Of a stretch of 64,000 nt of DNA, positions 55,095-63,477 are shown piece by piece. The stretch's first letter is position 1. Each line of letters starts with the position of its first letter. This DNA comes from Mangrovimonas yunxiaonensis (GTDB lineage: Bacteria > Bacteroidota > Bacteroidia > Flavobacteriales > Flavobacteriaceae), in the NCBI RefSeq assembly GCF_000733475.1, contig NZ_JPFK01000005.1, positions 186,001 through 250,000 on the forward strand, written 5' to 3'. The translations under genes were made by a program, and so were the position numbers. Under the pieces are notes generated by a model. The model was not told where the DNA came from and ran no database searches. It worked only from the letters and a program-made list of their open reading frames with translations.

Positions 55095-55529
55095 ATGAGA
55101 CTAGCTATAGGAAACGACCACGCAGGAACCGATTATAAATTTGCTGTAATGGCGCATTTAAAAAGTAAAGGTTTTACCGTTAATAATTATGGTACAGACG
55201 CTACCGATAGTGTAGATTATCCAGATTTTGTACATCCGGTGGCTAAGGATGTTGAAGATAAGCAAGTAGATTTTGGCATTATTATTTGTGGTAGTGGCAA
55301 TGGGGCCAACATGACGGCCAACAAACATCAAGGTGTACGTTCGGCTTTGTGTTGGAACAAAGAAATTGTAGCTTTAGCTAGACAGCACAACAATGCTAAC
55401 GTACTTAGTATACCAGCTAGATTTACGGCCTTACCTCAGGTTTTAGAAATGGTCGATACCTTTTTAGAAACTGCTTTTGAAGGTGGCCGTCACGAAAACC
55501 GTGTAAACAAAATACCAGTATCTTGTTAG
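55095..55529 (+). CDS. rpiB: Ribose 5-phosphate isomerase B
   Basis: A 144-residue RpiB/LacAB-family isomerase interconverting ribose 5-phosphate and ribulose 5-phosphate. The ATG at 55095 (MRLAIGNDHAGTDYK) is the family start; an upstream ATG at 55050 would add 15 non-conserved residues. Conserved segments include GNDHAG, SVDYPDFVHPVAKDV, GIIICGSGNGANMTANKHQGVRSALCW and NNANVLSIPARF. It is first in a plus-strand run with the CDF transporter and acetyltransferase genes, 23 bases before the next start. Confidence 0.96.
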   Translation: MRLAIGNDHAGTDYKFAVMAHLKSKGFTVNNYGTDATDSVDYPDFVHPVAKDVEDKQVDFGIIICGSGNGANMTANKHQGVRSALCWNKEIVALARQHNNANVLSIPARFTALPQVLEMVDTFLETAFEGGRHENRVNKIPVSC

Positions 55530-55552
55530 TACCAGCCTAAACCAGGCATGCC

Positions 55553-56461
55553 ATGGCACATTCGCACAATAACTTACACCAACAGGACATGAAAGATAGA
55601 AATTTAATGGTTTCTATCTTGTTAAACATTGTTATAACCGTTACTCAAATTGTTGGGGGCTTGGTTTCTGGTAGTTTGGCCTTGTTAAGCGATGCGCTTC
55701 ATAATTTTAGCGATGTTATTTCTCTGGTGGTTAGTTATGTGGCTTCTAAACTGTCTAAACAAAAGGCTTCCTTAAACCGGACTTTTGGTTACAAACGCGC
55801 CGAAATACTGGCGGCTTTTGTTAATGCTGCAACACTTATTATTGTAGCTATTATTTTAATTATTGAAGCTGTAGAGCGTTTTAATAATCCACAGGAAATA
55901 GCATCCGATTTGGTTATTTGGCTTTCCTTTATTGCCATTATAGGAAACGGGATTAGCGTGTTGTTGCTTAAAAAAGATTCTGAAAATAACATTAACATCA
56001 AATCGGCATACTTGCACTTGTTAACCGATATGCTGGCCAGTGTAGCAGTGTTAATAGGCGGCTTGTTAATGAAGTATTACCAGATGTTTTGGGTAGATAG
56101 TGTGTTAACCTTACTTATTGCATTTTACTTAATTTATGTGGGGTACGATTTATTAAAAACATCCACAAAAATGCTCATGTTGTTTACGCCTGACCACATC
56201 AATTTAAAAGCTGTTGTTAGAACAGTTAATAAGTTGAAAAAGGTTAAAAAACTACACCATGTACATATTTGGAATTTAAGTGACGACGAGCTGCATTTGG
56301 AAGCGCATTTAGATTTAAACGATGATCTTTCTACTTCAGAATTCAATACCTTGTTAATAACCATAGAGGCCTTGCTTCATGAGGAATTTAATATTAACCA
56401 CGTGACCATTCAGCCAGAATATAAAAAAGATGATTCTAAAGATGTTATTGTACAGGACTAA
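55553..56461 (+). CDS. Cation diffusion facilitator (CDF) metal exporter
   Basis: A 302-residue transporter with about six helices and a C-terminal cytoplasmic domain (about residues 210-290). The metal site in helix II is LLSDALHNFSDVISL (Asp, His and Asp spaced as in zinc exporters of the CzcD/ZitB type), and helix V has HLLTDMLASVAVL. Zinc or a similar divalent metal is the likely substrate. It overlaps the next gene by one base, implying co-translation, and follows rpiB closely. Confidence 0.94.
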   Translation: MAHSHNNLHQQDMKDRNLMVSILLNIVITVTQIVGGLVSGSLALLSDALHNFSDVISLVVSYVASKLSKQKASLNRTFGYKRAEILAAFVNAATLIIVAIILIIEAVERFNNPQEIASDLVIWLSFIAIIGNGISVLLLKKDSENNINIKSAYLHLLTDMLASVAVLIGGLLMKYYQMFWVDSVLTLLIAFYLIYVGYDLLKTSTKMLMLFTPDHINLKAVVRTVNKLKKVKKLHHVHIWNLSDDELHLEAHLDLNDDLSTSEFNTLLITIEALLHEEFNINHVTIQPEYKKDDSKDVIVQD

Positions 56462-56913
56462 TGCTTGATATTTTTGTAAAGACATACGATGCGTTAACCA
56501 AAGACGATTTGTACCACATGCTGCAATTGCGCAGTGAGGTATTTGTTGTTGAACAGCATTGTGCCTACCAAGATATTGATGGAAAAGATGCCAAAGCCCT
56601 TCATGTTATGGGCTATAAAAACGGAAATCTTATAGCGTATACCCGCATATTTAAACCTGGCGATTATTTTAAAGAAGCTAGTATTGGTCGTGTAGTAGTT
56701 AAGCAAGACCACCGCGATTATAAGTATGGTTACACCATTATGGAAGCTTCTATAAAGGCCATTGAACAGCATTTTAACACAACCGCTATAAAAATATCGG
56801 CACAGTGTTATTTAAAGCGGTTTTACAACAATTTGGGTTTTAAAGAAACAGGAGAAGCATATTTAGAAGATGGCATTCCCCATATAGCGATGTTGTACGC
56901 AAGTAAAAAATGA
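56461..56913 (+). CDS. ElaA-type GNAT acetyltransferase
   Basis: A 150-residue single-domain GNAT protein. LYHMLQLRSEVFVVEQHCAYQDIDGKD and IGRVVVKQDHRDYKYGYTIMEASIKAIEQ (the acetyl-CoA-binding motif A region), with FYNNLGFKETGEAYLEDGIPHIAM at the C-terminus, match the ElaA family. The substrate is unknown. It overlaps the CDF gene stop and start by one base (TAATG). Confidence 0.9.
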   Translation: MLDIFVKTYDALTKDDLYHMLQLRSEVFVVEQHCAYQDIDGKDAKALHVMGYKNGNLIAYTRIFKPGDYFKEASIGRVVVKQDHRDYKYGYTIMEASIKAIEQHFNTTAIKISAQCYLKRFYNNLGFKETGEAYLEDGIPHIAMLYASKK

Positions 56914-56919
56914 TATTTA

Positions 56920-57690
56920 TTGAATAAAAGAATAAGCATACTAGGATGTGGTTGGCTTGGATTAGCTTTAGCTGTTAGTTTAACTAATAAAGGGTATAAA
57001 GTTTACGGTTCAACAACTTCTATTTCTAAATTAAAAATCCTTGAGGAAAAAAATATTAAACCATTTCTTATAGACATTAGTAAGCCTGATGTTGATATGA
57101 TGGATTTTTTATCTTCCGATGTATTAATTATTGCTATTACATCTAAAAGCCTCGAAGATGTAAATAATTTAATTAGTAATATTGAAAAATCTAAAGTAAA
57201 AAAAATTCTATTTATTAGTTCTACATCTGTTTATCCATTAACAAATGGAATTGTTACTGAAGAAACTAATACAGCTATCACGCCACTTTCTAAAATAGAA
57301 AAGCTGTTTATAACCAACCCTTCTTTTAAGACTACAATACTAAGATTTGGAGGATTATTTGGTTATGATAGAAAGCCTGGAAATTTTATTAAATCTAATA
57401 CAGCTGTTAAAAATCCAGAAGGGTATATAAACGTTATACATAGAGATGATTGTATAGAAATAATTGAACAAATTATTATAAAAAACATTTGGAATGAAGT
57501 TTTAAATGCCTGTTCAGATAAGCATCCAAAAAGACGCCATTTTTACCTTAAAGAGATTAAAAAAGTTGGAAAATCGACAGTTCTCTTCGATGAAAATTCA
57601 AAGAATGATTTTAAAATTGTAAGTAGTGAAAAATTGAAAACGTTACTTAATTATAATTTTAAATATGCAGATTTTGAGACTTATAAATAA
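56920..57690 (+). CDS. YeeZ-like NAD(P)-binding Rossmann-fold protein
   Basis: A 256-residue short-chain dehydrogenase-like protein. It begins ISILGCGWLGLALAVSLTNKGYKVYGSTTS, a dinucleotide-binding motif of the type seen in YeeZ-like epimerase-family proteins, and later has LFISSTSVYP and LRFGGLFGYDRKPGNF. The start is a TTG at 56920, seven bases after the preceding stop. The gene is more AT-rich than its neighbours, which could mean recent acquisition. Substrate unknown. Confidence 0.8.
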   Translation: MNKRISILGCGWLGLALAVSLTNKGYKVYGSTTSISKLKILEEKNIKPFLIDISKPDVDMMDFLSSDVLIIAITSKSLEDVNNLISNIEKSKVKKILFISSTSVYPLTNGIVTEETNTAITPLSKIEKLFITNPSFKTTILRFGGLFGYDRKPGNFIKSNTAVKNPEGYINVIHRDDCIEIIEQIIIKNIWNEVLNACSDKHPKRRHFYLKEIKKVGKSTVLFDENSKNDFKIVSSEKLKTLLNYNFKYADFETYK

Positions 57691-57732
57691 CAATATGGCA
57701 TACAAAAATATAACTTTAGTTAGGTTAAAAAG

Positions 57733-58578
57733 TTAATCTTTATCTTCAGCATAGGTCACTAAAATCTCAACACGACGGTCAAATTTGGGTTCGCCGCCAA
57801 GCGGAAAATTTCGGCGCATACCAACAAATTTCATACGGCGCTTGCTTACGCCTTTTTTGGCCATATAATCGTAAATGTATTTTGCCCTGGCAACCGATAA
57901 ATTGCGTTTTTTGGTTTTTCTGTCAATGGCATCGCGGCTTCCCATAGTACAACACACATGCCCTTGAATGGTAAAGTAAACATCTTTTCGTTCTACTAAA
58001 ATGTTGGAGATGTCCTCTAGGGTTTTTATCGATTCGGGGAGTAGTATGCTGTAACCTGTTTTAAAAAGGATGTTTTCCAGCTTAATTCTATCGCCAGCTT
58101 TTAGTTTTCCCTTAAGCTTTTCTTCGGTGGTTAGTTTTTCTTTAGGCGCCTCTAGTTTTCTTGGTGGGTTAAAGGGTTGTACTATAATTTCCACCTTGCG
58201 GTTTAATCCTCTTACTTTATGAATGTCTTCTTGTTTTACAACCTTAAGCAAGACTTCGCCCTTACCATCTACATTGGTAATAACGCTTTCGTCAAACTCA
58301 TTGTTAGAGAAAACGGTTTTTATGGCATCGGCCCGTTGTTGCGAGAGGATGAGGTTGTAGTCGTCGCTGCCCCTATCGTCGGTAAAGCCGTAAATAGATA
58401 CTTTTTCGATGTCTAAATTTTCAATATCGTATAAAAAAGCCAATAACCTGCTGTATTCGGTTTCGTTAACATCAAACTTGTCAGTTTCAAAATAAACTTG
58501 ATGCTTTAGGTTGCTATGTTGGCTATAGCTAGAGTACAGACTTATTAGAAATAAGAAAATAACATACAGCTTATTCAT
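57733..58578 (-). CDS. Exported protein with two tandem OmpA-like domains
   Basis: A 281-residue exported protein (signal peptide about residues 1-19) with two OmpA-like peptidoglycan-binding domains in a row. The first, about 25-135, contains FETDKFDVNETEYSRLLAFL and GFTDDRGSDDYNLILSQQRADAIK. The second, about 165-278, contains ILFKTGYSILLPESIKTLEDI, IQGHVCCTMGSRDAI and the NLSVARAKYIYDYM helix. Two copies and no other domain is unusual; OmpA proteins generally have one at the end of a barrel or lipoprotein. Binding diaminopimelate-type peptidoglycan is the expected role. It lies downstream of the S41 protease gene. Confidence 0.85.
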   Translation of the reverse strand: MNKLYVIFLFLISLYSSYSQHSNLKHQVYFETDKFDVNETEYSRLLAFLYDIENLDIEKVSIYGFTDDRGSDDYNLILSQQRADAIKTVFSNNEFDESVITNVDGKGEVLLKVVKQEDIHKVRGLNRKVEIIVQPFNPPRKLEAPKEKLTTEEKLKGKLKAGDRIKLENILFKTGYSILLPESIKTLEDISNILVERKDVYFTIQGHVCCTMGSRDAIDRKTKKRNLSVARAKYIYDYMAKKGVSKRRMKFVGMRRNFPLGGEPKFDRRVEILVTYAEDKD

Positions 58579-58628
58579 TGTACATGGTAACGATTAAGAC
58601 GATGTTAATATACAAAAAAGATGCAATT

Positions 58629-60263
58629 TTACCTTAAATACCCATTATAGTTGTTTAAGTTAGAGAGGATATCGGTTGCTTTTTTTATTTCTGGATTGTG
58701 GGTTTTATAGTAATCGTAAAGGCCTTCCCTATATACGTAGCGTTTTACAATTTCGTCGGTTAATAGTGCTAGTATCTGACTTTTGTTTTCGTCTATGGCC
58801 AAGGTCTTGGCGTTGTTTAAATTTTCCAGCAACTTGTTATAGTCTTGTTTAATGTTATCGTCCAGTGCTTCTTTAACGGCCATTTCATGAACGTTGTTTA
58901 AGGCCTTTTCGGTTTCTGTAGTAAAGGTAAAGTTGTTGGACTTTAAGTAGGTTTTAAAGGCTTTAAAATCGTTATCGGTTAAGGCAAAGTTTTCAATGTT
59001 TTCTATGTTGTTTTTGTAGTAGTAGGTAGTGGCATAATCGAAAATTAAGAAATCGTTTAGAATTTCTTCGGTAATGATGGAGTTTTTAGTAATGGCCATT
59101 TGTTCGTCTGGGAGCACCCCGCCGCCATCAAAAACGGTTCTGCCATTTTTGGTTTTAAACTCGTTATACTTGTTTTTATCAATTCTAATGGCATTTCCTT
59201 CTTCATCGCGGTTCCAGTAGTCCAATGCTTGAATGCATCTTCCAGAAGGCGTATAATAGCGCGAAATGGTTACTTTTAGCTGGGTGCCGTAGGTTAATTT
59301 TTTTGGGCGTTGTACCAAGCCTTTTCCAAAACTTCTAGAGCCAACAATTACAGCGCGGTCCAAATCTTGTAACGAGCCCGAAACAATCTCGCTGGCCGAA
59401 GCACTTTTGCCATTTATCAAGACCACTAACGGAATGTCGGTGTCTAAGGGTTCTTTTTGGGTGTAATAGGTTTTGTTAAACTTCTTTACTTTAGATTTTG
59501 TGGTAACTACCAGCTGCCCTTTAGGAACAAATAAATTTACCACATTTACGGCTTCGTGTAAAAGCCCGCCAGGGTTGTTGCGTAAGTCTAAGATAAGGCG
59601 TTTGGCGCCTTGGGCTTTTAGATCTTTAATGGCATAAGCCGTTTGTGCAGAAATTTTACTGTTAAACTTGCTTAAAACAATGTAGCCTACCTTATCGTTT
59701 ATCATGGAAAAGTAAGGAACGGCATCTATTTCTATTTCAGAGCGTTTTATGGTGGCTTGGTATTGTTTGCCTTGTCGGACATAAGTTACGTTAACTGTAG
59801 AATTTGCTGCCCCTTTTAAAAGATCGCCTGTATCTTCTTTATAGGTGGCCACATCAATGTTATTAACAGTTATAATTTCGTCTCCGGCTTTTAAGCCTGC
59901 TTTATCGGCAGGATAGTCTTTATAAGGTTCAACAATAACCAATTTGTCTTTAAGGGTTCTTACTTTGGCACCAATGCCCGTATAATCGCCTGTTTGGCGT
60001 ATGCGTTCGGCTTCTACATCCTGTTCGTTGTAATATTTTGTATAGGGATCCAAATCGTCCAGCATGCTTTTTATGGCGGTATCCATTAATTGTGCTGGGT
60101 TGGTATCATCAACATAGTTCATGTTTAATTCCTTAAACAGGGTGGTAAAAATTTCTATTTGCTTGGCAATTTCAAAAAAGTCGTTTTGAAAGGCCGACCC
60201 GGTAAAGAAAATGGTTATTGCAACTATTGGAATGAGTATTTTCCGTTTTAAAAATGTTTTCAT
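58629..60263 (-). CDS. S41-family C-terminal processing peptidase
   Basis: A 544-residue periplasmic protease. A signal anchor (about residues 8-25) is followed by a PDZ domain (about 90-175, KLVIVEPYKDYPADKAGLKAGDEI) and the S41 catalytic core: LDLRNNPGG, then NGKSASASEIVSG with the likely catalytic Ser289, and SFGKGLVQ with Lys314, 25 residues later as in other CtpA/Tsp proteins. A C-terminal helical extension (about 400-544) follows. It should trim C-termini of envelope proteins. It is 21 bases from the DUF4349 gene, in one operon with rnpA. Confidence 0.95.
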   Translation of the reverse strand: MKTFLKRKILIPIVAITIFFTGSAFQNDFFEIAKQIEIFTTLFKELNMNYVDDTNPAQLMDTAIKSMLDDLDPYTKYYNEQDVEAERIRQTGDYTGIGAKVRTLKDKLVIVEPYKDYPADKAGLKAGDEIITVNNIDVATYKEDTGDLLKGAANSTVNVTYVRQGKQYQATIKRSEIEIDAVPYFSMINDKVGYIVLSKFNSKISAQTAYAIKDLKAQGAKRLILDLRNNPGGLLHEAVNVVNLFVPKGQLVVTTKSKVKKFNKTYYTQKEPLDTDIPLVVLINGKSASASEIVSGSLQDLDRAVIVGSRSFGKGLVQRPKKLTYGTQLKVTISRYYTPSGRCIQALDYWNRDEEGNAIRIDKNKYNEFKTKNGRTVFDGGGVLPDEQMAITKNSIITEEILNDFLIFDYATTYYYKNNIENIENFALTDNDFKAFKTYLKSNNFTFTTETEKALNNVHEMAVKEALDDNIKQDYNKLLENLNNAKTLAIDENKSQILALLTDEIVKRYVYREGLYDYYKTHNPEIKKATDILSNLNNYNGYLR

Positions 60264-60284
60264 AACACGTATATTTACAATAGT

Positions 60285-61112
60285 TTATATTTTTTTATGG
60301 CGTTTTTTTAGCCAACGTTTTACCACAAAAAAGCTTAATATTAAGATTAAAATAAAGGGCCAAATATGAAGTATTCCCAAGAAGAATAACGAAATGCCGT
60401 TAAAGCCAGATTTTATGGCCTTCCACATTTTTTGGGCATAAGAAATAGTAGCCCCGCTTTCCTGCGCGGTGGTTTTGTAAAATTCTATGGTTAGCGTGCT
60501 TAAGGCTACTTTGTTCTGTAAATAATTTAAACGGCCTTGCTTGGCTTCGATAGCTTCTCTAATGTTAGACAATTCGCGTTCTATCTCTAAAATTTCCTTT
60601 ACGGTTTTTGCTTTCGCAAGCAACTCTAAATAGCGGGTTTCTAATTCGCGTTTGGCTTTTAAACGTGCTTCTAAATCGATAAACTCTTCGGTAACGTCTT
60701 TGGCACTAATTTGTTTGGTATCAAAATAAGCTACATCGTGGCTTAGGGTATCTAGCACGGCTTGAAACGCTGTTGTTGGAATGCGTATGGTTAATCGCCT
60801 GCTTAAACGGTTGTACAGTTTATTAGACGTATCGTCCTGTATGTAACCCTTGTATTTTTTTACGGTTGAAGCAATTTTACCAAAGGTCTGGTCCAGGTTT
60901 TTAGTTTCAAATTCTAAAAAAGCTTCTTTAATTAATTTTTGTTCTACTGAAGCCGCTGGTAGGTGTTCAGATTGTTGTGGGGCACCGCCATCCATATCCA
61001 AAGCCTCGACCACAGCGGGCGATTCGTACTTATAGGCATCGTTAGAACTAGAGTTGTTGCTGCAGGCCAAAGGCAACAGGGTTATAGACAAGATGGTAAA
61101 AAGTAGTTTCAT
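60285..61112 (-). CDS. DUF4349 domain lipoprotein
   Basis: A 275-residue envelope protein. The N-terminus MKLLFTILSITLLPLACSNN is a lipoprotein signal with Cys17. DUF4349 follows, with a long coiled coil (KRELETRYLELLAKAKTVKEILEIERELSNIREAIEAKQGRLNYLQNKVALSTLTIEF) and a C-terminal membrane helix (about residues 245-265) with a basic tail. The function of the family is unknown. It is encoded between rnpA and the S41 protease gene, 12 and 21 bases apart, so the three are probably co-transcribed. Confidence 0.87.
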   Translation of the reverse strand: MKLLFTILSITLLPLACSNNSSSNDAYKYESPAVVEALDMDGGAPQQSEHLPAASVEQKLIKEAFLEFETKNLDQTFGKIASTVKKYKGYIQDDTSNKLYNRLSRRLTIRIPTTAFQAVLDTLSHDVAYFDTKQISAKDVTEEFIDLEARLKAKRELETRYLELLAKAKTVKEILEIERELSNIREAIEAKQGRLNYLQNKVALSTLTIEFYKTTAQESGATISYAQKMWKAIKSGFNGISLFFLGILHIWPFILILILSFFVVKRWLKKRHKKI

Positions 61113-61124
61113 ATACTAAAAAGA

Positions 61125-61499
61125 TTAGGGTGCTGTTTTTTTTAAAAACGCTTCAAACAAACGTTGGGTTTTAGTATGTATCTCATCAAATGTTGTACCT
61201 TTTTTACCAATATACAAAATCATGAACGCATAAGATGTTTCGATGTTGTTAAAATATGCGACTTTATTTAAGCGGTAGCCTTCCCGTAGCAATCGTTTTA
61301 TGTGGTTTCTATCTACGGCTTTTTTAAAATGCCTTTTTGGGACAGAAACGCCTACTTTTAATTGCGAGCGTTCGCTTAGGGGTATTTTTAAATATACCAA
61401 CCGCAAGGGGTAGGCCGAAACACTTTGCCCTTCGGAAAAAAGGGAAGCAATAAGTGTTTTGCTTTTTAGTTTTTCGGTTTTGTTAAAACGGTTTTTCAT
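61125..61499 (-). CDS. rnpA: Ribonuclease P protein component
   Basis: A basic protein of about 124 residues that helps the RNase P RNA remove 5' leaders from tRNA precursors. The family core is KVGVSVPKRHFKKAVDRNHIKRLLREGYRLNK, with the RNR motif. The ATG at 61499 is chosen because the perfect -7 box ends seven bases before it; an alternative start at 61505 would lie at the promoter edge. It heads an operon with DUF4349 and S41 genes. rnpA usually lies with rpmH and dnaA near the replication origin, but neither neighbour is seen here. Confidence 0.95.
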   Translation of the reverse strand: MKNRFNKTEKLKSKTLIASLFSEGQSVSAYPLRLVYLKIPLSERSQLKVGVSVPKRHFKKAVDRNHIKRLLREGYRLNKVAYFNNIETSYAFMILYIGKKGTTFDEIHTKTQRLFEAFLKKTAP

Positions 61500-61506
61500 G
61501 AACAAT

Positions 61507-61514
61507 CAAAGGTA
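61507..61514 (-). promoter_or_regulatory. -7 promoter element for the rnpA operon
   Basis: TACCTTTG on the minus strand matches TAnnTTTG and ends seven bases before the chosen ATG, implying a leaderless or very short leader. The upstream terminator overlaps the expected -33 region. Confidence 0.62.
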
Positions 61515-61526
61515 GTATTTTATAAT

Positions 61527-61566
61527 AAAAAAAGCCTCCCAATATAAAAGTTGGGAGGCTTTTTTC
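61527..61566. terminator. Terminator of the M1 peptidase gene
   Basis: A ten-base perfect stem AGCCTCCCAA/TTGGGAGGCT (61533-61542 and 61551-61560), flanked by A and T runs. Confidence 0.9.
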
Positions 61567-61582
61567 GTTTTTAGAACAGCTT

Positions 61583-63409
61583 TTAAAGTGTTTTTGTACT
61601 GCTTTCGGTAGTCGTTACCATTGTATTGTTTTCGGTATTGATGTCTGCCATTTGGTTATTAGGGTCTATCTGCACCGATTTTACCGCTTTAGAAACAGTA
61701 AAAGTATAGGTTGGGTAAGCCCAAGCCCAATCTTTTATTTGCGTTGCTGAGGTTGGTTTTTCACCACGCATCATTTGCAACGGAATGTAAAAATCCTCGG
61801 TTGTTCCGTCGGTATAGGTTACGGTAAGGTCTATAGGCATTGGCATAAGGCCTATACGCTCTAAAGTAATATCGCTATCCGAAATGGTTTTTACAGCATA
61901 ATCTATGGTGTTGGTGGTTTGAGCAAAATCCATCAAGTACCAGTCTAATTCCAAACCAGAAACCTTTTCGGCAGAACGGATGACATCAATAGGTCTTGGG
62001 TGCTTAAAGGCAAAATCCTTGTAGTATTTTTTAATGGTTTTCTTTAGGTTATCTTCACCAATAATATAACCCAATTGCGCGATAAACACGGCGCCTTTAC
62101 TGTATGCTGAAATGCCATAGGCTTGGTTGTAGTTATACCTATCGGCATGGGTAGATAAGGGTTGTTCCTTACCAGATTTAGCCAAATATGCATAATTTCT
62201 GTATGCGCTTGCATGCGGGTTTTCTGCATTTTGCCCCATAATCTCGTTCATGGCCAAGTCCGAAATGTAACTTGTAAAACCTTCGTCCATCCACTCGTGT
62301 TTGCTTTCGTTGGTAGCCAGTATAAACTGAAACCATTTGTGGGCCAGCTCGTGGGCCGTTACACCAACCAAGCTACCAAACTTGCGTTGTCCTGTAATTA
62401 AGGTGCACATGGCATACTCCATACCGCCATCTCCTCCTTGAATAACCGAATATTGCTCGTAAGGGTATTGCCCAATATGGGTGCTAAAATATTCCATAAG
62501 TTCAACCGTTTTTGGTTGCAGCCTTTTCCAGTTGTCCAAATAGGTTGGGTCTAGATCTTTTTTGTAATAGAAATGCAGCATCGGGCCGTTTGGCACCTGC
62601 ATGGTATCGTGAATAAAATCGGGATCGGCACCCCAGGTAAAATCGTGTACTTTTGGAGCTTTAAAGGTTAGGGTTTTTTTATTGCCGTTAACTTTGGGCT
62701 CGCCTTGAAGGTAACCAGTTCCGCCAACAACGTAATTTTTATCGATGGTTAAATTCACTTCAAAATCGCCCCATACGCCATGAAATTCTCTTCCTATATA
62801 AGGGTCTGCATGCCAGCCTTCAAAATCATATTCGGCCATTTTAGGGTACCATTGGCTCATGGACAGTGCTACGCCTTCTTTACTATTCCTTCCAGAACGA
62901 CGAATTTGTACAGGTACTTGGGCATCAAAATCCATGGTAAAGGTTACCGATTCTCCAGGTTGGATGGCTTTGTCCAATTCAACCTCTAAAACAGTTCCTA
63001 CCGTTTCATGAGATAGGGTTGCCCCGTTTTGTTTTAACGAATTTACATTTATATAGCCTATTTCATTGGGTTTAAGTTTGCTTATTCTATCGCCAACCCT
63101 AGCGTCTGGATCGGGAATGGTTCTAGAGCGAACATCCATTTCGCTACCCGGTTGAAAGGCGTTAAAATACAAGTGATAAAACACCTTGTTTAACACATCG
63201 GGCGAATTGTTGGTATACACCAAGGTTTGGTTTCCGTGGTATTGATAGGTGGTCACATCCATATCAATATCCATTTTGTAATCTACGTGTTGTTGCCAGT
63301 ATCCAGAAGTTTGCTGCTCTTTAGACTGCTCTTGGGTTACAACGCCTTTGGTGTTTCCGCAGGACAATAAAACACCGGCAATTAGTAGGGTTAAAGAAAT
63401 TCGTTTCAT
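61583..63409 (-). CDS. M1-family zinc metallopeptidase (aminopeptidase-like)
   Basis: A 608-residue exported enzyme. The N-terminus MKRISLTLLIAGVLLSCGNT is a lipoprotein signal with Cys17. The substrate loop GGMEYA is at 329-334, where M1 aminopeptidases have GAMEN. The zinc motif is HELAHKW (353-359), with the third ligand Glu376 in WMDEGFTS. The M1 beta-sheet and helical domains are of normal length. It should remove N-terminal residues from peptides at the cell surface. It is flanked by terminators on both sides, so it forms a single-gene unit. Confidence 0.93.
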   Translation of the reverse strand: MKRISLTLLIAGVLLSCGNTKGVVTQEQSKEQQTSGYWQQHVDYKMDIDMDVTTYQYHGNQTLVYTNNSPDVLNKVFYHLYFNAFQPGSEMDVRSRTIPDPDARVGDRISKLKPNEIGYINVNSLKQNGATLSHETVGTVLEVELDKAIQPGESVTFTMDFDAQVPVQIRRSGRNSKEGVALSMSQWYPKMAEYDFEGWHADPYIGREFHGVWGDFEVNLTIDKNYVVGGTGYLQGEPKVNGNKKTLTFKAPKVHDFTWGADPDFIHDTMQVPNGPMLHFYYKKDLDPTYLDNWKRLQPKTVELMEYFSTHIGQYPYEQYSVIQGGDGGMEYAMCTLITGQRKFGSLVGVTAHELAHKWFQFILATNESKHEWMDEGFTSYISDLAMNEIMGQNAENPHASAYRNYAYLAKSGKEQPLSTHADRYNYNQAYGISAYSKGAVFIAQLGYIIGEDNLKKTIKKYYKDFAFKHPRPIDVIRSAEKVSGLELDWYLMDFAQTTNTIDYAVKTISDSDITLERIGLMPMPIDLTVTYTDGTTEDFYIPLQMMRGEKPTSATQIKDWAWAYPTYTFTVSKAVKSVQIDPNNQMADINTENNTMVTTTESSTKTL

Positions 63410-63426
63410 GGAAAGGTAATGTTTAA

Positions 63427-63463
63427 ATAAAAAAGCTACACGATATTGGCATGTAGCTTTTTT
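63427..63463. terminator. Terminator of the subtilase gene upstream of the M1 gene
   Basis: AAAAGCTACA (63431-63440) and TGTAGCTTTT (63452-63461) form a perfect ten-base stem with an 11-base loop and flanking A and T runs. Confidence 0.82.
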
Positions 63464-63477
63464 ATATAGGTTTTTAA

